Of a stretch of 64,000 nucleotides of DNA, positions 15,681 to 24,402 are shown piece by piece. Position 1 is the stretch's first letter. Every line of letters begins with the position of its first letter. The notes under the pieces are model-generated. The model searched no databases and was not told the DNA's origin. It was given only the letters and a program-made list of their open reading frames with translations. The position numbers and the translations under genes were made by a program. Source of the DNA: Arcobacter aquimarinus (lineage in GTDB: Bacteria > Campylobacterota > Campylobacteria > Campylobacterales > Arcobacteraceae); assembly GCF_013177635.1 (NCBI RefSeq), contig NZ_CP030944.1, positions 2,170,001 through 2,234,000 on the forward strand, in the 5' to 3' direction.

Positions 15681-17951
15681 ATGCAAAAAAATTATGTAAT
15701 AGGATTTCCAAGAATTGGAGAAAAAAGAGAACTTAAAAAAGTTTTAGAAAAATATTGGTCGAAGCAAACAGATTTTAATGAAGTAAAATATGTAGGTGAA
15801 CAACTTAGAAAAAGACATTGGAATTATCAAAAAGAAGCAAAAATTGAGTTTATTTCTTCAAATGACTTTTCATATTATGACAATATGTTAGATACATCTA
15901 TTTTATTAGGAGCAATTCCAAAAAGATTTGAAAATCTAAAAGATGAAGAGTTATATTTTGCAATGGCAAGAGGAAATGAAACAAGTGTTGCAATGGAAAT
16001 GACTAAATGGTTTAACACAAACTACCATTACATTGTTCCAGAAATTTCTAAAGATACAAAATTTAAACTAAATAGTAAAAAAGTAATTGAAGAATATAAA
16101 GAAGCACTTGAGTTAGGAATAAAAACAAAAATAAATCTAATTGGTGCAATAACATACCTTGGACTTTCAAAAAGTGTAGATAATAGTGATATTTTTACTC
16201 ATATAAATAGTGTTGTTGAAATTTATAAAGAATTATTATTAGAAATTTCAAAATTAGATGATGAAATTGTAGTTCAATTTGATGAACCATTATTTGTAAA
16301 AGATTTAGACACAAAAGTTTTATCTTTAATCAAACCTGTTTATGATGCCCTAGCAAATGTTGCACCAAATATTAAAATTGTTGTAACAACATATTTTGAA
16401 CACTCAAATGAGGCAACAAAAATTTTAGTAAACACTCCAATTTGGGCTTTAGGATTAGATTTTATTTATGGAAATAAAAATTTTGAAGCTTTAGAATTTA
16501 TCAAAAATTCAAATAAAATTTTAATTGCTGGAATAATTGATGGAAGAAATGTTTGGAAAAGTAATTTTGAAGAAAAAGTAAAACTACTTGAAAAAATTTC
16601 AAAAATTTTGGATAAAGAAAATATTATAGTTGGAACTTCTTGTTCACTTTTACATGTTCCATTTACTTTAAATTATGAAGAAAATTTAGATAAAGAGATA
16701 AAATCTTGGTTAGCATTTGCAAATGAAAAATTAAAAGAGTTATCCCTTGTATCTAAACAATTTTTTGATTTTAAACTAAATTTAGAAGAAACAGCAACTA
16801 TAAAAAGAAATATTGAAGATAATAATCAAAGAAAAATCTCTTCAAAAATTCATAATAAAGTAGTTCAAGACGAAATAAAAAATCTTAAAAAATTTGAAAG
16901 AACTGATAAATTCCAAGATAGAATAAAAGTTCAAAGAGAATTTTTTAAATATGATTTTTTAACAACTACAACTATTGGTTCATTTCCTCAAACACCTGAA
17001 ATCAGAGAAAATAGAAAACAATATAAAGCAAATGCTATTTCAAAAGAACAATATGAAAATGAAATCAAAAAATATATTGATGATTGTGTAGCTTTTCAAG
17101 ATGAAATCGGACTTGATGTTTTAGTTCATGGAGAACCAGAAAGAAATGATATGGTTGAATATTTTGGAGAATTAATGGATGGTTTTGCATTTACTCAAAA
17201 TGCTTGGGTTCAATCATATGGAAGTAGATGCGTAAAACCACCTTTAATTTATGGTGATGTAAATAGAGAAAATCCTATGACTGTTGAGTGGATAAAATAT
17301 GCTCAAAGTAAAACTAAAAAAGTTATGAAAGGTATGTTAACAGGACCTGTAACAATTCTTAATTGGTCATTTGTAAGAGATGATATGCCAAGAAATGAAG
17401 TTGCAAAGCAAATTGCACTTGCAATAAACAAAGAAGTTGATGATTTACAAAATGCTGGAATAAAAATGATTCAAGTTGATGAAGCAGCATTTAAAGAAGG
17501 TTATCCACTTAGAATTGAAAATATAAAAGCCTATGAAAAATGGGCAGTTGAAAACTTCCGTCTAAGTGTAAGTTGTGCAAAAGCAAATACTCAAATTCAT
17601 ACACATATGTGTTATAGTGAATTTAATGACATTATTAAAACTATTGAAGCAATGGATGCTGATGTTATTTCTATTGAAACAGCAAGAAGTGGAAATAGAC
17701 TTTTAAGAATTTTTAAAGAAGTAGCTTATAAACAAGAAATAGGACCTGGAATTTATGATATTCATAGTCCAAGGGTTCCAAGTGTTGAGGAAATGGTAAA
17801 TCAAATTAAAGCTCTAATCGAAGTTTTACCAAAAGAACAATTATGGATAAATCCTGATTGTGGATTAAAAACTAGAAAATGGCCTGAAGTTAAACAAAGT
17901 TTAAAAAATATGGTAGAAGCTGTAAATATTGTAAAAGCAGAAATAAACTAG
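15681..17951 (+). CDS. metE: Cobalamin-independent methionine synthase
   Basis: MetE transfers the methyl group of 5-methyltetrahydropteroyl-polyglutamate to homocysteine, the last step of methionine synthesis, without B12. The full-length 756 residues consist of two (beta/alpha)8 barrels. The catalytic C-terminal half starts near FLTTTTIGSFPQTPEIR. Zinc ligands are visible as H and C of HTHMCYSEF, the Glu of the following ISIETARSG strand, and the Cys of NPDCGLKTRKW near the end. The ATG follows an AGGA. It stands behind the small Cys-rich gene. No SAM riboswitch is seen in the 52-bp gap. A 10-bp-stem hairpin encloses its stop codon. Confidence 0.96.
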   Translation: MQKNYVIGFPRIGEKRELKKVLEKYWSKQTDFNEVKYVGEQLRKRHWNYQKEAKIEFISSNDFSYYDNMLDTSILLGAIPKRFENLKDEELYFAMARGNETSVAMEMTKWFNTNYHYIVPEISKDTKFKLNSKKVIEEYKEALELGIKTKINLIGAITYLGLSKSVDNSDIFTHINSVVEIYKELLLEISKLDDEIVVQFDEPLFVKDLDTKVLSLIKPVYDALANVAPNIKIVVTTYFEHSNEATKILVNTPIWALGLDFIYGNKNFEALEFIKNSNKILIAGIIDGRNVWKSNFEEKVKLLEKISKILDKENIIVGTSCSLLHVPFTLNYEENLDKEIKSWLAFANEKLKELSLVSKQFFDFKLNLEETATIKRNIEDNNQRKISSKIHNKVVQDEIKNLKKFERTDKFQDRIKVQREFFKYDFLTTTTIGSFPQTPEIRENRKQYKANAISKEQYENEIKKYIDDCVAFQDEIGLDVLVHGEPERNDMVEYFGELMDGFAFTQNAWVQSYGSRCVKPPLIYGDVNRENPMTVEWIKYAQSKTKKVMKGMLTGPVTILNWSFVRDDMPRNEVAKQIALAINKEVDDLQNAGIKMIQVDEAAFKEGYPLRIENIKAYEKWAVENFRLSVSCAKANTQIHTHMCYSEFNDIIKTIEAMDADVISIETARSGNRLLRIFKEVAYKQEIGPGIYDIHSPRVPSVEEMVNQIKALIEVLPKEQLWINPDCGLKTRKWPEVKQSLKNMVEAVNIVKAEIN

Positions 17952-17968
17952 AGCTAATGCTCTAGTTT
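17945..17968 (+). terminator. Terminator hairpin of metE
   Basis: AAACTAGAGC (17945-17954) pairs with GCTCTAGTTT (17959-17968) around a TAAT loop. The metE TAG lies inside the 5' arm. Confidence 0.6.
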
Positions 17969-18015
17969 AAAAATATGTTTTGTTATATACATTAATTATG
18001 ATAAAACATATTTTT
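17969..18015. repeat. 13-bp-arm inverted repeat before ilvA
   Basis: AAAAATATGTTTT (17969-17981) and AAAACATATTTTT (18003-18015) are exact reverse complements separated by 21 bases. The repeat fills the space between the metE terminator and the ilvA start. It could be a second terminator, whose 3' arm ends in five Ts, or a wide-spaced operator. Confidence 0.55.
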
Positions 18016-18039
18016 AGATAACATTCGGGAATTATAAAA

Positions 18040-19260
18040 ATGAGAAAAGAAGCCATGATTACACTAAATGATATAAAAGAAGCAAAAAAAAGATTAACAA
18101 ACACAGTTTCAATGACACCTTTGATGAAAGCTCCTATTTTAAGCAAAGAGAAAAATGCAGAAATTTTTCTAAAAGAAGATAATTTACAATTAACAGGAAG
18201 TTTTAAAATCAGAGGTGCATTTAATAGAGTTGCAATGCTAGATGAAATTAGAAGAAAAAATGGTGTGGTTGCAGCAAGTGCAGGAAATCACGCACAAGGT
18301 TTAGCCTTTGCAGCACAACATTTTAATTGTGAAGCAACTATATTTATGCCAGAAGCAACTCCACTTACAAAAGTTTCAGGAGTTAAGTCTTATGGTGCAA
18401 ATGTTGTTTTAACTGGTGAAAATTTTGATGAAGCATATGCTACTGCTACTAAATTTGCAAAAGAGAACAACAAAGAGTTTATTCATCCATTTGCAGATGA
18501 TGCCGTTATTGCAGGACAAGGGACAATTGCATTAGAAATTTTAGAAAAAATTGAAAATATTGACCATATTATTGTACCAATTGGCGGTGGGGGTTTAATC
18601 TCAGGAATTGCAATTGCTGCAAAAGCAATCAATCCAAATATTAGAATCACAGGTGTAGTTGCAAGTGGAGCAAGAGGAATGAAAGACTCTTTTGAAGCAA
18701 GACTTCCAATGGATTCTTCAAGTGTTAGAACAATTGCTGATGGAATTGCAGTTCGTGATGTAACTCCTAAATTACTTGATATTATTTTAGAATATGTAGA
18801 TGAAATTGTTGAAGTAAGTGATAATGAAACTGCAAATGCAATTTTATTTTTATTAGAAAAACATAAACTTATGGTTGAAGGTGCAGGTGCTGTTGCAACT
18901 GCTGCAATCATGCATAATAAAGTTAATGTTGAAAATGAAAAAGTTTGTGCAATAGTAAGTGGTGGAAATATAGATGTAACAATGTTGTCATTAATCATAG
19001 ATAAAGGATTAGTAAAATCATTTAGAAAAATGAATCTAATCGTAACACTTATGGATAAACCTGGTGCTTTAATGAGATTAACTGAAATATTTACTGAATG
19101 CTCAACAAATATAGTACAAATTGACTATGACAGAAACTCTGTAAAGTTAGAATTTGGAGAAGCTCATGTTACTATTGCTCTTGAGACAAAAGGTGAAGAA
19201 CATCAGGAATTAATAAGAGAAAATCTGAAACAAAACGGTTACAGATTTAAACAAATTTAA
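18040..19260 (+). CDS. ilvA: Threonine ammonia-lyase (threonine dehydratase)
   Basis: A PLP enzyme that converts threonine to 2-oxobutanoate and ammonia, the first step to isoleucine. At 406 residues it is the short form: a fold-type II catalytic domain with the PLP Lys in LTGSFKIRGAFNR (about residue 54), SAGNHAQG, a Gly-rich phosphate loop (IGGGGLISG), and one C-terminal ACT domain (about 330-406) for allosteric control. The start could instead be the ATG at 18055 (MITLNDIKEA), only five codons later; neither has an ideal ribosome site. It stands alone between metE and atpB. A catabolic role cannot be excluded. Confidence 0.92.
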   Translation: MRKEAMITLNDIKEAKKRLTNTVSMTPLMKAPILSKEKNAEIFLKEDNLQLTGSFKIRGAFNRVAMLDEIRRKNGVVAASAGNHAQGLAFAAQHFNCEATIFMPEATPLTKVSGVKSYGANVVLTGENFDEAYATATKFAKENNKEFIHPFADDAVIAGQGTIALEILEKIENIDHIIVPIGGGGLISGIAIAAKAINPNIRITGVVASGARGMKDSFEARLPMDSSSVRTIADGIAVRDVTPKLLDIILEYVDEIVEVSDNETANAILFLLEKHKLMVEGAGAVATAAIMHNKVNVENEKVCAIVSGGNIDVTMLSLIIDKGLVKSFRKMNLIVTLMDKPGALMRLTEIFTECSTNIVQIDYDRNSVKLEFGEAHVTIALETKGEEHQELIRENLKQNGYRFKQI

Positions 19261-19301
19261 TTTAATTTAACATCTTTAGAAAGTTTTTAGAAAAAAGATA
19301 T

Positions 19302-19307
19302 TATAAT
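19302..19307 (+). promoter_or_regulatory. -10 box of atpB
   Basis: TATAAT lies 42 bp upstream of the atpB ATG, followed by a strong AAAGGAAG ribosome site. Confidence 0.55.
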
Positions 19308-19349
19308 CCTCGCATAATTTAGTATGTAGAAATAAAAAAAAGGAAGAAA

Positions 19350-20036
19350 ATGGAAGGAAGACTGTTTACGTTCTTAGGTGCTATTGGTGGGCATGGTCAA
19401 GAATGGATAATCTTATCACACTACATTTTAGTACTTGGAATCATTTTTCTAGTAGCAAGAGCAGCAACTAGAAAATTACAATTAGTTCCATCTGGTGCGC
19501 AAAATGTAATGGAAGCATTTATCGGTGGTATTATTAGCATGGGTGCTGATACTATGGGAGAAAAAAACGCTAGAGTTTATATGCCATTAATTGCATCTTT
19601 AGCTTTAGTTATCGTATGTTGTAACTTAATGGGTGTTATTCCAGGTTTTGAATCTCCTACAAGTAACATCAACTTTACTTTATCTTTAGCTTTAATAGTT
19701 TTCATCTATTATAACTATTTAGGTATAAAGAAAAATGGTTTTATTAACTATTTCAAACATTTTATGGGACCAATGCCTATATTAGCTCCATTAATGTTCC
19801 CAATTGAAATAATCTCTCATGTTTCAAGAATTATTTCTTTATCATTCAGACTTTTTGGAGCAGTTAGAGGTGATGATATGTTCTTAATGGTATTATTAAT
19901 GTTAGTACCTTGGATTATACCTTTATCTGGATTCTTTTTATTATTTGCGTTTGGTATTTTACAAGCGTTTATTTTCAGTATATTAACTTATGTTTATATT
20001 GCTGGATCAATTATGATGGAAGACCACGATCACTAA
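19350..20036 (+). CDS. atpB: F0F1 ATP synthase subunit a
   Basis: Subunit a of the membrane F0 sector, which forms the proton half-channels against the c-ring. It has 228 residues and five to six hydrophobic helices. The essential arginine lies in the conserved RIISLSFRLFGAVRGDDM helix, and the last helices contain QAFIFSILTYVYIAG. An acidic/His end (MMEDHDH) closes it. The gene stands alone with its own promoter and a strong terminator, away from the other ATP synthase genes, as is usual in Campylobacterota. Confidence 0.95.
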   Translation: MEGRLFTFLGAIGGHGQEWIILSHYILVLGIIFLVARAATRKLQLVPSGAQNVMEAFIGGIISMGADTMGEKNARVYMPLIASLALVIVCCNLMGVIPGFESPTSNINFTLSLALIVFIYYNYLGIKKNGFINYFKHFMGPMPILAPLMFPIEIISHVSRIISLSFRLFGAVRGDDMFLMVLLMLVPWIIPLSGFFLLFAFGILQAFIFSILTYVYIAGSIMMEDHDH

Positions 20037-20051
20037 TCTTTAGTGATTTTC

Positions 20052-20088
20052 AAAAAGGGGAAAGAGTTTTACTCTTTCCCCTTTTTTT
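20052..20088 (+). terminator. Strong rho-independent terminator of atpB
   Basis: A 16-bp stem (20052-20067 with 20071-20086) containing GGGGAAAGAG and CTCTTTCCCC closes a 3-nt loop and runs into seven Ts. It is the clearest terminator in the window. Confidence 0.9.
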
Positions 20089-20104
20089 ATACAAGGATTT
20101 TAGA

Positions 20105-20659
20105 ATGATTAAATATTTGATTACAGACCCAGATTATTATGACAATAATGAACAAATATTTAAAGAAAAATTAATTAGAGTTTTAAAAAATCACAAAGTA
20201 GATATTGCTTGTTTTAGAGATAAAAAATCTAGTAACTTTGAAGAATTAGCAAAAATATTTATAGAAATTTGTAAAAATTATAAAATAAAAAATATCCTTT
20301 TAAACTCAGATTATTATCTAGCAAAAAAACTAAATGCTACTGGAGTTCATCTAACTTCTACACAATTTAATGATATAAAAAATGCAAAAGAGTTAGGTCT
20401 ATATACTATTATTTCTTGCCATAATAACCATGAAATAGAAGAAGCTATAAAAGCAAATATTGATGCAATAACATTTTCACCAATTTTTGAAACACCAAAT
20501 AAAGGTGAACCAAAAGGAATAGAAAAATTAAAAGAGATATTAAATCAATATAAAAATATAAATGTTATTGCTTTGGGAGGAATAGTTACAAAAGAACATA
20601 TAGAAGAAATATCTAAAACCAAAGCTTATGGATTTGCTTCAATTAGATATTTTATTTAA
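20105..20659 (+). CDS. thiE: Thiamine phosphate synthase-like protein
   Basis: A 184-residue TIM-barrel protein of the ThiE/TenI family, which joins the hydroxymethylpyrimidine and thiazole phosphates into thiamine phosphate. Evidence: a YLITDPDYY start, GVHLTS (family GxHLG/P), the phosphate loop region ITFSPIFETPNKGEPKG, and VIALGGI near the C-terminus. It is somewhat short and diverged (SPIF rather than GPIF, no clean GQ), so a TenI-like role is possible. The ATG at 20105 has AAGGA upstream; longer in-frame readings overlap atpB and its terminator. Its end overlaps addA by 4 bp, convergently. Confidence 0.75.
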   Translation: MIKYLITDPDYYDNNEQIFKEKLIRVLKNHKVDIACFRDKKSSNFEELAKIFIEICKNYKIKNILLNSDYYLAKKLNATGVHLTSTQFNDIKNAKELGLYTIISCHNNHEIEEAIKANIDAITFSPIFETPNKGEPKGIEKLKEILNQYKNINVIALGGIVTKEHIEEISKTKAYGFASIRYFI

Positions 20660-23388
20660 ACTTCATAAACTATACAATCATCTGATTTTAAATAAACTAA
20701 ATAAGATTTTACATTTGATGTATCAAAAATAGCTTTTATAGCTTTTTTATAATGTAAAACTTGTAATTTATGTTCTTGTAACTCTTCTTTTGTAGTTTTA
20801 TAATCTATTATATAAAAACAATCATCTTTAATTAAAAGAAGATCAATAATTTTCATCTCTTCTTTATAAATCAAAGATTGTTCAGTTATAAACATACTAT
20901 CATTTATCAAAGATTGAAAAATATTATTATTTATCAATAAATGTAATCTATTTTTAATATCTATAAAATCAATTTCATTCAAAAAGTTAGAATATCTAGT
21001 TTTTACCAAATTAATCACATAATCAATATTTGATTCTTTAAACTCTGTAATCATTTCTAAACAATAATGTGTTGCCAATCCAAAATATTTTGCGTGAAGA
21101 TGATCAATTTCAAACTCTTTTTCTTTGCTAATTGGTTTTTCTTGTGTTCCTAAATTTAAAGGTGTATATGAAACTACTTTTCTCTCTTCAATATTTTTTA
21201 TTTGATTTGAACTCTCTATAATTTTTCCAATTTTACAATCGCTCATATTTAATATATCAAAAACTGATGATTTACTTTTTTTAAAAATAATCATGTTATT
21301 TTTAGCTCTAGTCATTGCTACATACAAAATATTGATTTCATCATCTAAACTTAGTGCTTTTTCTTTTTTTATTGCATTTTCATATTCTTTATTAAAATTT
21401 TCATAACCTTTTATTTTATAAAAGATATTTTTTAATTCTAAATTTTCATATTCAAATAAAAGCGATGATTTATCCACATTTTTTCTTTTTATTCTATCAA
21501 GCAAAATAACAGTATGAAACTCTAAACCTTTTGATTTAAATATTGTAAGAATTTGAAGTCCTATAGATTCATTATTTACCATATTAGCTTCAAGCTTATC
21601 TATTTCATAAACAAAATCTACAATATTATTAAATTCTGAGCTTACTTCAATTAACTTAATAATATTTTCATCAATAATTTTTAATCTTTTAGATAACTCT
21701 TTTATTAATTCTTGTACAGACTTTTCGTTTAAACTTATTTCTAAATCTAAAGTTGTTAAAAGTTCATTTCCAATTATTGAATTTAAATTTTCTTTATAAA
21801 TCTCTTCTTTAAAATAGATATACTTTATTGCATTTATAATAGCTTTTACATTTTGCTGATTTATAAGTTTTGAGGTCATTTCAGTAGAAATCTTCATATT
21901 AGGAAATTTCTGTTTTAGATAATAATATAAAGATAATACATCATCATTTGTATAAGTTAAAATAGCAATATCATTAAAATTCACTCCATTTTTTAATAAC
22001 TCTTCAATTTTAATTACAATATTCACAAACTTCTCATCTTCTTCTAATGCATCATCAATTATTACTTCAACAAAACCATCTTTTGTTACAGATTCTTGTT
22101 TAAAATATTCATAATTTGGAAGTTTCAAAAAAAGTTCATTTACAAAATTTATAATATTCTCACAAGACCTATAATTTGTATTTAAAACTTCTACTTCTAA
22201 AACTTTATTTGAATTTGCAACATAATCAAAGAGTTCTCTTTTCCCACCTCTAAATCTATAAATAGATTGTTTTGTATCTCCAACATAAAAAAATGTTTTA
22301 AATTTTGTTGTATCACCTGAAAGAATCTCTTTAATTAATGGTTCTAATATTTTATATTGTAAAAGTGAAGTATCTTGAAACTCATCAATTAAAATATGAG
22401 AATATGTAGAATCAAGTCTAAAATATAAAAAATCTTTATCTATTTTTGTAGATAATAATTCATAAACTAAATTTGAAATATCATTAAATTCTAAATAGTT
22501 TTTATTTTTATTAAACTCTAATTTAAACTCTTTAAACATTAAAAATAATTCAAATAGTTTATTCAAACTATATCCTGCTCTTATTTTATAGTATAAAGTT
22601 ATATCTTTTTTTAATTCAATGAAATATGCTTCAATTGTCTCATTTGCACATTTTTTAAAATATGAATATTCAAATAAACTATCTTTTTCAAGCCATTTTC
22701 TTCCAAATAAATCGTCAAATTTCTCAAAATCAACTGCTTTTTTTGCACTTGGACTTGCAACACTACAATTTAAAATAAACTCTTTTATTTTAAAAGCATT
22801 TTCTAAAACTTTCTCTTTTTGAAAATCAATTAATTTTGCATCAATATTTACAACTTCTACTTTTTCATTTTTTTCTAAAAGCATTTTAAATAATTCAAAT
22901 ATTGAGTTAAATTTCTTCTTTTCATAAAAAGAAAAATCTATTAAAGTTTCAAATTGATTAACATTTAATGACTGTAAAAACTTCATACTTAAAGCTTCTA
23001 TATCATCCTCTTTTATCTCAAAATCATCACTAATTCCAATATATCCGCAAAATTCTCTTAATATTTTGTTTACAAATTTATCTATTGTAAAAATAGATAG
23101 ATTCGCACTTGAAAAAGATTTTATTAAAAATGATTTTTTTCCTAAAACATCTTGCTTTGACATATTTGATTGTTCAATAATTGCATTTAAATATGCTTCA
23201 TCATCTCCTAAAGTAAGAAGTGTCTTATATATTCTTTCACTCATTTCATTTGCAGCTTTATTTGTAAATGTAAGAGTTAAAATTTCATTTGGTTTTGCAC
23301 CAAGTAGTAATAAACAAACATAACGAACTGTTAATGCGAAAGTTTTACCACTTCCAGCACTGGCTTTTAAAGCTAAATAATTTTTCAT
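20656..23388 (-). CDS. addA: AddA/RecB-like helicase-nuclease
   Basis: The helicase and nuclease subunit of an AddAB-type double-strand-break repair enzyme, which resects DNA ends for RecA. It has 910 residues. UvrD-type superfamily 1 motifs in order: Walker A ASAGSGKT near the N-terminus, TFTNKAANEM, LIDEFQDTS (Walker B), VGDTKQSIYRFRGG, NTNYRS, FKSKGLEFHTVIL and YVAMTRAK. A C-terminal RecB-type nuclease follows, with HYCLEM and IIDYKT. I use the ATG at 23388 because MKNYLALKASAGSGKT is a natural start; a TTG five codons upstream (23403) is the alternative. Neither shows a Shine-Dalgarno. Its likely partner begins at the far end of the window. Confidence 0.88.
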   Translation of the reverse strand: MKNYLALKASAGSGKTFALTVRYVCLLLLGAKPNEILTLTFTNKAANEMSERIYKTLLTLGDDEAYLNAIIEQSNMSKQDVLGKKSFLIKSFSSANLSIFTIDKFVNKILREFCGYIGISDDFEIKEDDIEALSMKFLQSLNVNQFETLIDFSFYEKKKFNSIFELFKMLLEKNEKVEVVNIDAKLIDFQKEKVLENAFKIKEFILNCSVASPSAKKAVDFEKFDDLFGRKWLEKDSLFEYSYFKKCANETIEAYFIELKKDITLYYKIRAGYSLNKLFELFLMFKEFKLEFNKNKNYLEFNDISNLVYELLSTKIDKDFLYFRLDSTYSHILIDEFQDTSLLQYKILEPLIKEILSGDTTKFKTFFYVGDTKQSIYRFRGGKRELFDYVANSNKVLEVEVLNTNYRSCENIINFVNELFLKLPNYEYFKQESVTKDGFVEVIIDDALEEDEKFVNIVIKIEELLKNGVNFNDIAILTYTNDDVLSLYYYLKQKFPNMKISTEMTSKLINQQNVKAIINAIKYIYFKEEIYKENLNSIIGNELLTTLDLEISLNEKSVQELIKELSKRLKIIDENIIKLIEVSSEFNNIVDFVYEIDKLEANMVNNESIGLQILTIFKSKGLEFHTVILLDRIKRKNVDKSSLLFEYENLELKNIFYKIKGYENFNKEYENAIKKEKALSLDDEINILYVAMTRAKNNMIIFKKSKSSVFDILNMSDCKIGKIIESSNQIKNIEERKVVSYTPLNLGTQEKPISKEKEFEIDHLHAKYFGLATHYCLEMITEFKESNIDYVINLVKTRYSNFLNEIDFIDIKNRLHLLINNNIFQSLINDSMFITEQSLIYKEEMKIIDLLLIKDDCFYIIDYKTTKEELQEHKLQVLHYKKAIKAIFDTSNVKSYLVYLKSDDCIVYEV

Positions 23389-23456
23389 AAATGAATAATA
23401 CAAAAGTTACAATTATAAACACTATAATTCTTTTTAGTTAATAAGATTCTTTTAGA

Positions 23457-23462
23457 TATAAT
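23457..23462 (+). promoter_or_regulatory. -10 box of argB
   Basis: TATAAT in the 106-bp divergent gap between addA and argB, 32 bp before the argB ATG. Confidence 0.5.
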
Positions 23463-23494
23463 CTTTCTTTAAAAATCATTTAGGATAAGTTTAT

Positions 23495-24394
23495 ATGCAA
23501 AAAAAACATCAAAAAGTTCAAACCCTACTTGACGCAATCCCATATATAAAAAAATTCTTTGGAAAAACTGTAGTTATTAAATATGGTGGTTCTGCGCAAA
23601 CAAGCCCTGATTTAAAAGAGAAATTTGCAGAAGATATAGTGTTATTATCTCTTCTTGGAATTAAACCTGTAATTGTTCATGGTGGAGGTGCTAGAATTAC
23701 TGAATTATTAACTAAATTAGAAATTCCTTCACATTTTGTAGATGGACATAGAGTTACTTGTCAAGATAGTATGAGAGTTGTTGAAATGGTTTTAAGTGGT
23801 GAAATTAATAAAAATATTACCTCTTTATTAAATCATCATGGAGCAAAAGCTATTGGTATATCAGGTAAAGACTCAAGTATAATAAATGCTATTCCAAAAG
23901 ATGGTGGTAAATTCGGATTTACAGGTGAAATCACAAAAGTAAATGGTGAAATGATAAATAATTTAATTAAAGAAGGTTTTATTCCTGTTATTGCTCCTAT
24001 TGCAGATAGTGCTGAACCTAATCATCCAGGATTTAATATAAATGCAGATGTTGCAGCTTGTGAAATTGCAGTGGCAGTTAAAGCTCAAAAAGTACTTTTT
24101 TTAACTGACACAATAGGTGTTTTAGATAAAGAAGGAAAATTAATTGAAACTTTAGATAAAAATGATGTTGAAGCATATAAAAAAGATGGAACGATTGCTG
24201 GTGGAATGATTCCTAAAGTTGATTCGTGTATTGATGCTATTTATAATGGAGTAAATAAAGCACATATTATAGATGGAAGAGTTGAACACTCAATTTTACT
24301 TGAGCTATTTACAAGTGATGGAATCGGTACACAATTTTTAAGAAGAGATAACCCAAATAATGGCATAGATATGCAAAAACTATTAGAAAATTAA
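23495..24394 (+). CDS. argB: Acetylglutamate kinase
   Basis: ArgB phosphorylates N-acetyl-L-glutamate, the second step of arginine synthesis. The 299 residues show the amino acid kinase fold: VVIKYGGSAQ near the N-terminus, VIVHGGGARI, the substrate region GHRVTCQDSMRVVEMVLSG, NINADVAACEIAVAVKAQKVLFLTDTIGV, and GGMIPKVDSCIDAI near the end. The N-terminal helix before KTVVIKYGG is the type found in hexameric, arginine-inhibited ArgB, but feedback control is inferred. thrC follows 8 bp later, so the two form an operon. Confidence 0.96.
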   Translation: MQKKHQKVQTLLDAIPYIKKFFGKTVVIKYGGSAQTSPDLKEKFAEDIVLLSLLGIKPVIVHGGGARITELLTKLEIPSHFVDGHRVTCQDSMRVVEMVLSGEINKNITSLLNHHGAKAIGISGKDSSIINAIPKDGGKFGFTGEITKVNGEMINNLIKEGFIPVIAPIADSAEPNHPGFNINADVAACEIAVAVKAQKVLFLTDTIGVLDKEGKLIETLDKNDVEAYKKDGTIAGGMIPKVDSCIDAIYNGVNKAHIIDGRVEHSILLELFTSDGIGTQFLRRDNPNNGIDMQKLLEN

Positions 24395-24402
24395 GGAATA
24401 TT

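Noticed and set aside
18483-18998. 171-codon open frame on the minus strand inside ilvA
   Set aside because: It lies wholly within a clear threonine dehydratase, its product is a low-complexity Ser/Thr/Ala/Ile sequence typical of antisense frames, and no ribosome site is present.
19910-20104. Upstream extension of thiE over atpB
   Set aside because: It would cross the atpB end and its strong terminator; the ATG at 20105 has AAGGA and begins the ThiE-like sequence.
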